Shown here piece after piece: positions 33,998-41,869 of a stretch of DNA of 64,000 bases; within the stretch, counting starts at the first letter, position 1; each line of letters begins with the position of its first letter. Under the pieces are notes generated by a model. It saw only the letters and a list, made by a program, of their open reading frames with translations. It was not told the origin of the DNA and made no database searches. A program made the position numbers and the translations under genes. The stretch spans positions 46,726 to 110,725 of the forward strand of contig JAKLKC010000016.1 in NCBI GenBank assembly GCA_023150875.1, read 5' to 3'. This DNA comes from Myxococcota bacterium. Lineage in GTDB: Bacteria > Myxococcota_A > UBA796 > UBA9615 > JAKLKC01.

Positions 33998-36673
33998 ATG
34001 TCCGAGTCCCTCTACCTCGTCGACGGCATGAACATCGCCTTCCGCGCCTTCTTCGCGGTGCGGGGGCTGACCAACAGCCGGGGGGAGCCCACCAACGCCC
34101 TGTTCGGCTTCTGCCAGATGCTGTTCAAGGTGATCAAGGACGAGAAGCCCGGCTACCTGGCGGTGGCCTGGGACGCCCCCGGGGGCTCCGCCGCCCGGCT
34201 GGGGCTGTTCGGCGACTACAAGGGCCACCGGCCCGACTGCCCGCCGGACCTCGCCGCCCAGCTCCCCCTCTTCGAGCCCCTGGTGCGGGCCCTGGGGATC
34301 CCCTTCCTGGAGGCCCCGGGCTACGAGGCCGACGACGTGATCGGCACCCTGGCGGCCCGGTACGGCCAGGACCGGGACGTCGTCGTCGTCACCGGCGACA
34401 AGGACATGATGCAGCTCGTCACCGACCGGGTGACCCTGCTGGACACCATGAAGGAGCTGCGGATCGGGGTCGCCGAGGTGAAGGAGCGCTTCGGCTGCGA
34501 GCCCACCCACGTCCCCGACGCCCTGGGCCTCATCGGCGACACCTCCGACAACATCCCCGGCGTCCCCGGGATCGGCGACAAGGGGGCCCGGGCCCTCATG
34601 GAGCAGTTCGGCTCCCTGGACGCCCTATACGCCCGCCTGGCCGAGGTGAGCCGGCCCAAGCTCCGGGAGAACCTCGCCACCCACCGGGACCGGGCCTTCC
34701 TGTCCCGGGAGCTGGCCACCATCGACGCCCACGCCCCCGTGGACGTGGACCTGGACGCGCTCCGTCTCCACTTCCCCCCCAGGGACCCGCGCCCCGTCCG
34801 CGAGATGCTCCAGCGCCTGGAGTTCCACCGCTTCCTGGACCAGCTCGGCGGCGAGATGGACGGCGTCGACCGCTCCGCCTACCGCCTGGTCACCACCCCC
34901 GAGGACCTCGCCGCCCTGGTGGACGCCCTCCGGGCCGCACCCGCCTTCGCCTTCGACACCGAGACCACCAGCCTCCAGCCCGTGGAGGCCCGCCTGGTGG
35001 GCATGTCCTTCTGCTGCGACGACGACGTCGCCTGGTACGTCCCCGTCGGCCACACCTACGAGGGCTGCCCGCCCCAGCTCCCCCTGGACGAGGTGCTGTC
35101 CGCGCTCCGCCCCCTCCTCCAGGACCCCGGCAAGCCCAAGCTGGGCCAGAACGCCAAGTACGACATCCAGGTCCTTGAGAACGTCGGCGTCCGGGCGCGG
35201 GGCCTGGCCAGCGACACCATGCTGGCGGACTACCTGCTGAACCCCGACCGCCGCAGCCACCGCCTGGACGACCTCTCCCTCACCTGGCTCGGCCACCGCA
35301 TGATCGGCTACGCCGAGGCCGTCGGGGACGAGAAGCGCTTCACCTTCGACAGCGTGCCCCTGGACCGGGCCCGGGACTACGCCGCCGAGGACGCCCACGT
35401 CGTGTGGCTCCTGGAGGAGCGCATGCGCCCCCGCCTGGTGGAGATGGACCTGGTCCGCCTCTACGAGGACGTGGAGGTCCCCCTGGTCCCCGTCCTGGCC
35501 TCCATGGAGCGCCGGGGCGTCCACCTGGACCCCGAGGTGCTCCACCGCCTCTCGGTCGACCTGGGCCGCTGGATCGAGGAGTCCCAGGCGAGGATCCGCG
35601 CGATCTCCCCCCGGGAGTTCAACATGAACAGCCCCAAGCAGCTCGCCGAGGTGCTGTTCCAGGACCTGAAGCTCCCGGTGGTCAAGAAGACCCAGACCGG
35701 CCCCTCCACCGACGCCACCGTGCTCGAGACCCTGGCCCACCTCCACGCCCTGCCGGCGGAGATCGTGCGCTACCGCACCCTCACCCGCCTCAAGTCCACA
35801 TACGTGGACGTGCTCCCGGGCATGGTCAGCCCCGTGGACGGCCGCCTCCACACCTCCTACAACCAGACGGTGGCGGCGACGGGGCGCCTCTCCAGCACCG
35901 ATCCCAACCTCCAGAACATCCCCATCCGCACCGAGGAGGGGCGCCGGATCCGCCAGGCCTTCCGCGCCCCCCCGGGCCGGGTGCTGGTCTCGGCGGACTA
36001 CTCCCAGATCGAGCTTCGCCTCCTGGCCCACCTGTGCGGCGGCAAGGGGGGCTTCGCCGAGGCCTTCGCCCGGGGCGAGGACATCCACCGCGCCACCGCG
36101 GCGACGGTCTTCGGGGTCGCGCCCCCCCTGGTGACCTCCGACATGAGGCGGATCGCCAAGGCCATCAACTTCGGGATCATATACGGGCAGACCGATTTCG
36201 GCCTATCCCAGGCCCTCGGGATCCCCAAGCGGGAGGCCGCTGCCTACATCGCCCAGTACAACGCCCGCTACCCCGAGATCGAGGAGTACAAGCGGCGCAC
36301 CCTGGAGGAGGCCCGCCGCCGGGGCTACGTCCAGACCCTCTTCGGCCGGCGCCGGCCCATCCGCGACCTGGACGCCGCCAACCGCGCCGTGCGCTCCCAG
36401 GCGGAGCGGACGGCCATCAACACCCCCCTCCAGGGCACGGCGGCGGACGTCATCAAGATCGCCATGATCCGCATCCACCGCCGGCTGGAGGAGGAGCTGC
36501 CGGGCCAGTGGATGACCATGCAGGTCCACGACGAGCTGGTCTTCGAGGTGGACGAGGACCGGGCCGACGACCTGGTGGCCCTCGCGGTGCCCGAGATGGA
36601 GGGGGCCCTCTCCCTGGAGGTGCCCCTGAAGGTGGACGTCGGAAGGGGGCCCGACTGGGACTCCGCGCATTGA
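33998..36673 (+). CDS. polA: DNA polymerase I
   Basis: Repair and Okazaki-fragment-processing polymerase of 891 residues with all three activities recognisable. The 5'-3' exonuclease (1 to about 290) has YLVDGMNIAFRAFF, EADDVIGTLA and GDTSDNIPGVPGIG. The 3'-5' exonuclease (about 300-480) keeps its metal residues DTETTSL, GQNAKYD and YAAEDAH, so proofreading should be active. The polymerase domain has ADYSQIELRLLAH (motif A), RRIAKAINFGIIYG (motif B) and MQVHDELVFEV (motif C). Length is normal. It follows the broken MoxR gene by 66 bases and marks the return to housekeeping sequence. Confidence 0.97.
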   Translation: MSESLYLVDGMNIAFRAFFAVRGLTNSRGEPTNALFGFCQMLFKVIKDEKPGYLAVAWDAPGGSAARLGLFGDYKGHRPDCPPDLAAQLPLFEPLVRALGIPFLEAPGYEADDVIGTLAARYGQDRDVVVVTGDKDMMQLVTDRVTLLDTMKELRIGVAEVKERFGCEPTHVPDALGLIGDTSDNIPGVPGIGDKGARALMEQFGSLDALYARLAEVSRPKLRENLATHRDRAFLSRELATIDAHAPVDVDLDALRLHFPPRDPRPVREMLQRLEFHRFLDQLGGEMDGVDRSAYRLVTTPEDLAALVDALRAAPAFAFDTETTSLQPVEARLVGMSFCCDDDVAWYVPVGHTYEGCPPQLPLDEVLSALRPLLQDPGKPKLGQNAKYDIQVLENVGVRARGLASDTMLADYLLNPDRRSHRLDDLSLTWLGHRMIGYAEAVGDEKRFTFDSVPLDRARDYAAEDAHVVWLLEERMRPRLVEMDLVRLYEDVEVPLVPVLASMERRGVHLDPEVLHRLSVDLGRWIEESQARIRAISPREFNMNSPKQLAEVLFQDLKLPVVKKTQTGPSTDATVLETLAHLHALPAEIVRYRTLTRLKSTYVDVLPGMVSPVDGRLHTSYNQTVAATGRLSSTDPNLQNIPIRTEEGRRIRQAFRAPPGRVLVSADYSQIELRLLAHLCGGKGGFAEAFARGEDIHRATAATVFGVAPPLVTSDMRRIAKAINFGIIYGQTDFGLSQALGIPKREAAAYIAQYNARYPEIEEYKRRTLEEARRRGYVQTLFGRRRPIRDLDAANRAVRSQAERTAINTPLQGTAADVIKIAMIRIHRRLEEELPGQWMTMQVHDELVFEVDEDRADDLVALAVPEMEGALSLEVPLKVDVGRGPDWDSAH

Positions 36674-36728
36674 CCGGACGGGGGAACCAGCACGAACGGG
36701 GCCCGCGCCCGCGGGCCAGGACGGTGGC

Positions 36729-37493
36729 ATGGACGATGGAGCGCCGATCCCCGAGGGGCTGAGGGAGCAGGTGGAGGTCCTGGAGCGGAGCGCCGCCCTG
36801 GGCTACCTGCTCTCCGCCGTGGTCCACGAGGTCAACAACCCCCTGTCGGTGCTGATCATCGGCGCCGACCAGCTCCGCTTCGCCGCCGAGACCGGGCAGG
36901 GGGTGGGGCAGGGGATCGACTCCCTGGTGCGGCAGGCGGAGCGCATCGTCTCCATCGCCCGGAACCTCCAGGACCTGGTGCGCGCCGGCATGGTGGAGCG
37001 GGAGACCGTGGACCTGGCCACCCTCCTGCCCCGCTCCGTGGATCTCTCGGCGTGGCTGGACCCGGGGCGCCCCGCCCCGTCCCTGGAGGTGCCCCCGGGG
37101 CCCCTGCCCGTCGAGATCCCCGCCGGCCTCTTCGTGCAGATCTGCCGCTTCGTCACCTCCGCCCTCCACCAGCTCGGCGAGGGGCCGGAGCCCGTGCGGA
37201 TCTCCGCCTCGGTGGAGGAGATCAGCCTGATCGCCCTGCCCTCCCTGGCGGCCCGCTCCCCGAGGCGCACCTACGCCGTCCTGCGCTTCGTCCGGGGGAA
37301 GCCCGAGGGGGGCGCGGTGTCGGTGAAGGAGCTGCTGGCCGACTTCTTCGGCCGGCCCCACGCCTGGGCCGAGGTGGAGCTGATGGCCGCGTGGGAGCTG
37401 GTCCGCAAGGCCAACGGCAAGATGAACGTCGGCCGCGACCCGGGAGCCGGCGCCGAGGTCCAGGTGCTGCTGCCCCTGCGTCCTCCCGGCTGA
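36729..37493 (+). CDS. Short histidine-kinase-like protein without sensor domain
   Basis: A 254-residue soluble protein. The dimerisation domain has a good phosphoacceptor box, SAVVHEVNNPLSVLIIGADQL by overlap of two blocks (His near 36). The ATPase half is reduced: the N-box reads LFVQICRFVTSALHQL without the key asparagine pair and no clear GxGxG loop is seen, though a final strand (VQVLLPL) remains. It may be a phosphotransfer protein or an inactive kinase that works with another sensor. AGGA lies 8 bases before ATG 36729. It is 55 bases after polA and 125 bases before an ECF sigma gene; no response regulator is adjacent. Confidence 0.72.
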   Translation: MDDGAPIPEGLREQVEVLERSAALGYLLSAVVHEVNNPLSVLIIGADQLRFAAETGQGVGQGIDSLVRQAERIVSIARNLQDLVRAGMVERETVDLATLLPRSVDLSAWLDPGRPAPSLEVPPGPLPVEIPAGLFVQICRFVTSALHQLGEGPEPVRISASVEEISLIALPSLAARSPRRTYAVLRFVRGKPEGGAVSVKELLADFFGRPHAWAEVELMAAWELVRKANGKMNVGRDPGAGAEVQVLLPLRPPG

Positions 37494-37523
37494 CGGCGCG
37501 CCCCCCGGGGGATCCCCGAGGCC

Positions 37524-37537
37524 GGATCGAATAGACT
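37524..37537 (+). promoter_or_regulatory. GGATC-N3-TAGACT motif upstream of the ECF sigma gene
   Basis: GGATC (37524-37528), three bases, then TAGACT (37532-37537), 81 bases before the sigma start. The same layout occurs before the EVE gene (2827-2840, TATGCT) and a lipoprotein gene (29850-29863, TACACT). It may be an extended -10 element or chance in a GGATC-rich genome. Confidence 0.35.
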
Positions 37538-37618
37538 CCTCCCCGGAACGTCTGGAGCCGCGGCCAGTGAGGCCGAGGAGGACGTGGGCCGCCGAGCCCC
37601 GCCTCCGTGGGGACGGAC

Positions 37619-38281
37619 GTGACGACCCTGACGAGGAACGCCACCGTGTCGAAGACACGCCCGGATCCGCCCCCGGCCCGCGCCGCCCTCGGGAGAAGGC
37701 TCACCCCCGAACCCGAGTCCGACGCCGAGGTGCTCCACCGCGTCCAGCAAGGGGACGCGGGCGCCTACCGCGTGCTGGTGGAGCGCTACCAGCAACGCCT
37801 GTACGCGATGCTCTACGGGATGCTCCGCAACGGCGAGGACGCCCGGGAGGTCGCCCAGGAGAGCTTCATCAAGGCGTTCAACAACCTGGACCGCTTCCGC
37901 TCCGACTCCTCCTTCTACACGTGGCTCTACCGGATCGCCGTCAACCTCGCCATCGACACCCGGAGGCGGCACGGCAAGCGGACCTTCGCCGAGTACGACG
38001 ACACCCGGATGCACGGGGACGACGGGGCGGGCCTCCCCTCCCGGGACCCCACCCACCACTCCCCCGGCCGGCGCCTGGAGCGGAAGAGGCTGATGGAGCG
38101 GATCGAGTGGGCCATCGCCCAGCTCCCCGACGACCAGCGGACCGCCATCGTCCTGAGGGAGATCGAGGGGCTGGCCTACAAGGAGATCGCCGAGGTCATG
38201 GAGTGCCCCGAGGGCACGGTGATGAGCCGCCTCTTCTACGGTCGCAAGAAGCTCCAGGAGCTCCTGGCCGACCAGAGATAG
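37619..38281 (+). CDS. ECF RNA polymerase sigma factor (RpoE-like)
   Basis: A 220-residue group IV sigma factor. Region 2 (YRVLVERYQQRLYAMLYGML, DAREVAQESFIKAF, SFYTWLYRIAVNLAID) and region 4 (LPDDQRTAIVLREIEGL, YKEIAEVMECPEGTVMSRLF) are complete. GTG 37619 is preferred because GGGGA lies six bases upstream; GTG 37607 is an alternative adding four residues. The next gene, 11 bases downstream, encodes a membrane-anchored anti-sigma-like protein, so the two should form a regulatory pair responding to an envelope signal. Confidence 0.93.
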   Translation: MTTLTRNATVSKTRPDPPPARAALGRRLTPEPESDAEVLHRVQQGDAGAYRVLVERYQQRLYAMLYGMLRNGEDAREVAQESFIKAFNNLDRFRSDSSFYTWLYRIAVNLAIDTRRRHGKRTFAEYDDTRMHGDDGAGLPSRDPTHHSPGRRLERKRLMERIEWAIAQLPDDQRTAIVLREIEGLAYKEIAEVMECPEGTVMSRLFYGRKKLQELLADQR

Positions 38282-38292
38282 GGGGGACGACG

Positions 38293-39342
38293 ATGGACGC
38301 CATGGACACCCGACGGACCGACGAAGAGCGCACGGTGATGGGCCTCGTGGACGGCGAGATCCCCCCGTCGGAGGTCGCTGCGGCGGAGGCGCTGCTGGCG
38401 GACGGGGCCCTCGCCGCCTGGCGCGAGGGGCTGGTGGAGACGGCGGAGGCCCACCGGGAGTCCGTCGCCCTGGCCGTGGAGGGGGCGGACCTCTCGGGCC
38501 TGTGGGACGCCGTGTCGGCCCGGTTGGAGGCGGGCGCGCCCGTGGACGAGGGGGACGCCGACGCCCTGCTCATGCGCTGGCACGACGGCGAGCTGGCGGA
38601 TCCCGAGGGGGTGGCCCGGGCCGAGGCCCGGGCGGGGACGGAGGCGGGGAGGGCCTGGCTGGAGTCGATGCGGGAGGTGGGGGAGGAGGTCCGCGCCTCG
38701 GCCCTCGCCGCGGCGGCGGAGCTGGACCCCGAGGAGATCCCCGCCGCCGTGGAGCGGGCGACGGGGGAGGGGAGGGGCCTCTCCGCCGAGGTGGAGGCCC
38801 TGCTCCTGCGCTACCACGACGGCGAGACCGACGCCGAGGGGACCGCCCGGGCCGAGGCCCTGCTCGCGGCGGACGCCGGGGCGCGCCGCCACGTCGAGGA
38901 GCTGGGGGCGCTGGGGGAGGGGCTCCGGCAGTGGAGCGCCGCCGCCGGCCCGGTGGACCTGTGGCCGGGGGTGGAGGCGGAGGTGCGGCCCGCTCCGGTC
39001 CGTGGCGCCCCCGATCCGCGCCCCTCTCCCCCGTCCCCCGCTGGGGGCCTCGCGGAGGCGTGGTCCCGGTTCCTCTCCCTCCTTCGCCCCTGGGCGATGC
39101 CGGTGGCCCTCGGGGCCGCGGCGGCGCTGGTGGCGGCCCTCCTGCTGGACCGGCCCGACCCGGAGTCCGTCCCGGCCCTGGCGGCCCGGAGCCCCTTCGC
39201 GGGGGCGGGGACGGCGGACAACGGGATGGTCATCGATGACATCCAGAGCGACGGCGGCGTGGTCATGGTCCTGGAGTCCGACGGCGTCCAACCGGCGATC
39301 ATCTGGATCGACGAGCCCGAGGGCTCGGGACAGGAAGGCTGA
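38293..39342 (+). CDS. Anti-sigma-factor-like membrane protein with three Cys-less zinc-finger-type repeats
   Basis: A 349-residue single-pass protein. Three cytoplasmic units share the core LMRWHDGEL / LLLRYHDGET / VMGLVDGEI followed by a helix with A-E-A-L (near 15-45, 95-130 and 175-205). They resemble the putative zinc-finger anti-sigma fold but lack its HxxxCxxC cysteines. A transmembrane segment (about 262-281, WAMPVALGAAAALVAALLL) leads to a short periplasmic tail with an acidic GMVIDDIQSDGG. Its place directly after the ECF sigma gene supports an anti-sigma role (inferred). The frame is Ala/Glu-rich but consistently coding. Confidence 0.75.
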   Translation: MDAMDTRRTDEERTVMGLVDGEIPPSEVAAAEALLADGALAAWREGLVETAEAHRESVALAVEGADLSGLWDAVSARLEAGAPVDEGDADALLMRWHDGELADPEGVARAEARAGTEAGRAWLESMREVGEEVRASALAAAAELDPEEIPAAVERATGEGRGLSAEVEALLLRYHDGETDAEGTARAEALLAADAGARRHVEELGALGEGLRQWSAAAGPVDLWPGVEAEVRPAPVRGAPDPRPSPPSPAGGLAEAWSRFLSLLRPWAMPVALGAAAALVAALLLDRPDPESVPALAARSPFAGAGTADNGMVIDDIQSDGGVVMVLESDGVQPAIIWIDEPEGSGQEG

Positions 39343-39346
39343 ACCC

Positions 39347-39805
39347 ATGTGCAGGCGGCTCCGTTCGCTGCTCTCGGTCCTGCTCCTCGCCCTGGCGGCG
39401 ACGACCGCCCTCCCCCGGGGGGCCCGGGCCCAGGAGGGTCCGGTGCAGGTCCACTACATGGTGGTCTACGCCTCCAACGACGCCCGGCGCTTCGACGCCC
39501 GCCTGAAGCCCCTGGAGGACTCCCTGCGGGTGCTCCAGTTCAGCGGCTTCGACGTCCTGTCCGACGGCCAGTTCCCCCTCCGCCCCGGCCAGTCCCGCCT
39601 GGTGGACCTGGCGGGCCCCGAGACCCTGGAGATCAGCCTGGCGGACGTGGACAAGGAGAGGGCGAAGCTCCGGGTGCGGCGCATCGTGAGGGGCAAGCCC
39701 ACCTCCACCACGAACCTGACCATCCGGCGTGGCGGCACCTTCCTGTACGGCGGCGTGCGCCACAAGGGGGGACGGCTGGTCGTCCCCATCCGCGTCCGGT
39801 ACTGA
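39347..39805 (+). CDS. Secreted protein of the ECF sigma operon
   Basis: A 152-residue protein with an N-terminal signal peptide (basic start, hydrophobic core, cleavage near ARAQEG at about 26). The mature domain reads VQVHYMVVYASNDARRFDARL, a FDVLSDGQFPLRPG turn, and alternating strands to GGRLVVPIRVRY; it looks like a small beta-sandwich. I do not recognise the family. It starts five bases after the anti-sigma gene, so it belongs to the same operon and may act with the envelope-stress sensor. Confidence 0.75.
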   Translation: MCRRLRSLLSVLLLALAATTALPRGARAQEGPVQVHYMVVYASNDARRFDARLKPLEDSLRVLQFSGFDVLSDGQFPLRPGQSRLVDLAGPETLEISLADVDKERAKLRVRRIVRGKPTSTTNLTIRRGGTFLYGGVRHKGGRLVVPIRVRY

Positions 39806-39861
39806 CGCGGGAGCCCCGTTCCCGAGTTGACCCGGGGCGCCCCAAGGCCGACATTCGGGAC

Positions 39862-40494
39862 ATGACCACCGCCCGCGCCGGTCGCCCCCGCCCCGCCACC
39901 TACGAGGACCTCCGGGCCGTCCCGGGGCACCAGGTCGCCCAGATCCTGGGGGGCGAGCTGGTGGTGCTCCCCCGACCGACGGGGCAGCACGCGACGGCCT
40001 CGGACTCGGTCTTCTCGCGTGCCCACCGGCGCTACGACGACGGGGACGATGGCCCCGGCGGCTGGTGGATCCGCCACGAGGTCGAGCTGCACCTGGGACC
40101 CGACGTCCTCGTCCCCGACCTCGTGGGCTGGCGCCGTTGCCGGATGCCGCGCCCCCCTTCGGGCCCCTTCCAGGTGCTCGCCCCCGACTGGGTGTGCGAG
40201 GTGCTCTCCGGGGCGACCCGGGGCGTCGACCGGGTCCGCAAGATGCGGATCTATGCCCGGGAGGGCGTGGCCCATGCCTGGCTGGTCGATCCCGAGGCCC
40301 GGACCATCGAGGTGTTCGCGCTGGCCCAGGACTCGTGGCGCCTCGTGGTCGCCCACGAGGGGGACGAGACCGTGCGCGCCGAGCCCTTCCCCGATGCCCC
40401 CATCGAGCTGCCCCGGCTCTGGGGCGAGCGCCCGGGGGAGCCGGCTTCCCCGCAGGATCCCTCAGGCGGACCGGCTCCCGGGGCGGCGCGGTGA
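39862..40494 (+). CDS. Uma2 (DUF820) family PD-(D/E)XK nuclease-like protein
   Basis: A 210-residue member of the Uma2 family, restriction-endonuclease-fold proteins of unknown substrate that are common in accessory DNA. Family landmarks are present in order: YEDLRAVPGHQVAQILGGEL, WIRHEVELHLGPDVLVPDLVGWRR (the acidic active-site region, in two blocks), the EVLS glutamate in WVCEVLSGAT, KMRIYAREGVAHAWLVDP and the C-terminal beta-hairpin. ATG 39862 begins the recognisable domain. The stop overlaps the GTG of the BtpA gene, so the two are coupled. Confidence 0.88.
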   Translation: MTTARAGRPRPATYEDLRAVPGHQVAQILGGELVVLPRPTGQHATASDSVFSRAHRRYDDGDDGPGGWWIRHEVELHLGPDVLVPDLVGWRRCRMPRPPSGPFQVLAPDWVCEVLSGATRGVDRVRKMRIYAREGVAHAWLVDPEARTIEVFALAQDSWRLVVAHEGDETVRAEPFPDAPIELPRLWGERPGEPASPQDPSGGPAPGAAR

Positions 40495-41324
40495 GGGGGC
40501 GCGGCCCGGGGACCGGCGGGGAGTGGCCCCGGCTGGTGGGGATGGTGCACCTGGGGCCCCTGCCGGGGGCGCCGCGGTACGGGGGCTCCCTGGAGGCGGT
40601 GCTGGAGGCGGCCCGGTGGGACGCCCGGGCCCTGGCCGAGGCGGGCTTCGAGGCGCTGATGGTGGAGAACTTCGGGGACGTGCCCTTCTACCCCGACGCG
40701 GTGCCCCCCGAGACGGTGGCGGCGATGATCGCGGCGGTGCTGGCGGTGGGCCAGGCCGCGCCGGGGATGCCCCTGGGGGTGAACGTGCTGCGGAACGACG
40801 CCCGGGCGGCGCTGGCGGTGGCCGCGGCGACGGGGGCGGCCTTCGTGCGGGTCAACGTCCACGCAGGGGCGGCGGTGGCGGACCAGGGCCTCCTCGTGGG
40901 ACGTGCCCACGAGACCCTCCGGGCCCGGGCCTCCCTGTGCCCGGGGACGCGGATCCTCGCCGACGTGCGGGTGAAGCACGCACGGCCCCTCGGGGAGGCC
41001 CCCGCCGCCGCCGACGAGTGCCGGGAACTGGTGGGGAGGGCCCTGGCCGACGGGCTGGTGGTGTCGGGGATCGCCACCGGGGCCCCGCCGGACCTGGCGA
41101 TGCTGGCCGCCGCCGCGGGGGCGGGGACGGGGGCGCCGGTCTTCATCGGGTCCGGCGCCACCGCCGAGACCGTCCCGGAGCTCCTCCGCCTGGCCTGGGG
41201 GGTGATCGCGGGCACCTCCCTCAAGGCGGGGGGGGACGTCCGGGCCCCCGTGGATCCCGACCGGGCCCGGCGCTTCGTCGAGGCCGCGGCCCCTTCCCGG
41301 GGGGCCTCGTTCAAAAGCCCTTGA
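40491..41324 (+). CDS. BtpA/SgcQ family TIM-barrel protein
   Basis: A 277-residue protein of the BtpA family, TIM-barrel proteins named for a role in photosystem I stability in cyanobacteria but of unknown reaction elsewhere. It has the opening LVGMVHLGPLPGAPRY, the block ALMVENFGDVPF, GVNVLRNDA, the RVNVHAGAAVADQGL segment and the phosphate-loop-like FIGSGATAETV, covering the full family length. GTG 40491 overlaps the Uma2 stop (GTGA). The substrate is not known. Confidence 0.88.
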   Translation: MRGRGPGTGGEWPRLVGMVHLGPLPGAPRYGGSLEAVLEAARWDARALAEAGFEALMVENFGDVPFYPDAVPPETVAAMIAAVLAVGQAAPGMPLGVNVLRNDARAALAVAAATGAAFVRVNVHAGAAVADQGLLVGRAHETLRARASLCPGTRILADVRVKHARPLGEAPAAADECRELVGRALADGLVVSGIATGAPPDLAMLAAAAGAGTGAPVFIGSGATAETVPELLRLAWGVIAGTSLKAGGDVRAPVDPDRARRFVEAAAPSRGASFKSP

Positions 41325-41329
41325 GGGGC

Positions 41330-41359
41330 GTTGCAACCGCCGGACTGGACGGGTACAAA
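41330..41359 (+). promoter_or_regulatory. Sigma-70-like promoter of fdxA
   Basis: TTGCAA (41330-41335) and TACAAA (41354-41359) are 18 bases apart, six bases after the BtpA stop. The leader to ATG 41478 would be about 112 bases; no riboswitch fold was recognised in it. Confidence 0.5.
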
Positions 41360-41477
41360 TCCCACCGACTGTGAACGGCCGGTGCTCCCGACGTCGCGGG
41401 GGGGGCTTCGAGGGCGTCCAGGTCATCCTCGCCAACCACGCGGCCACGCCCGTGACCGCCGACGGAGACCTTCAACG

Positions 41478-41816
41478 ATGGCATACGTCGTCGCCGAGCC
41501 CTGCATCAACTGCAAGTACACCGACTGCGTGGACGTCTGTCCGGTCGACTGCTTCCGCGAAGGCGTGAACATGCTCGTCATCGACCCCGACGAGTGCATC
41601 GACTGCGGCGTGTGCGAGCCCGAGTGCCCCGCCGAGGCGATCTTCGAGATCGACGACCTCCCCGAGAAGTGGGCCCAGTACGCCGGGATCAACGCCAAGT
41701 ACGCCAAGGAGTGGCCGGAGATCGACGAGTCCAAGGACGCCATGGACGCCGCCGACGAGTGGGCCGAGCGCGAGGGCAAGGACGACCTGCTCGACCCCAC
41801 CCCCGCCGGCCGCTGA
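41478..41816 (+). CDS. fdxA: Seven-iron ferredoxin (3Fe-4S/4Fe-4S)
   Basis: A 112-residue cytoplasmic electron carrier of the FdxA type. The first cluster motif is [17 protein letters not shown] and the second [12 protein letters not shown], with the cysteine spacing of one 3Fe-4S and one 4Fe-4S cluster. [15 protein letters not shown] and the C-terminal [16 protein letters not shown] extension match FdxA along the full length. The electron partner is not indicated by the neighbours. Confidence 0.95.
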   Translation: MAYVVAEPCINCKYTDCVDVCPVDCFREGVNMLVIDPDECIDCGVCEPECPAEAIFEIDDLPEKWAQYAGINAKYAKEWPEIDESKDAMDAADEWAEREGKDDLLDPTPAGR

Positions 41817-41869
41817 CCTCCCGCCGCCGGGGCGGGGCCGAGCCCGTCCCGGCGCCGGGGGCGAGGACC

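Noticed and set aside
32096..34510. The long minus-strand continuation of the EAD frame
   Set aside because: Beyond 32095 it runs antisense to the MoxR-like and polA coding sequence and shows no domain; only the last 108 codons look real.
41351..41370. tRNA T-arm-like sequence (GGG-TACAAAT-CCC)
   Set aside because: No acceptor, D or anticodon arms fit around it, and the same bases serve better as the -10 box of the fdxA promoter.
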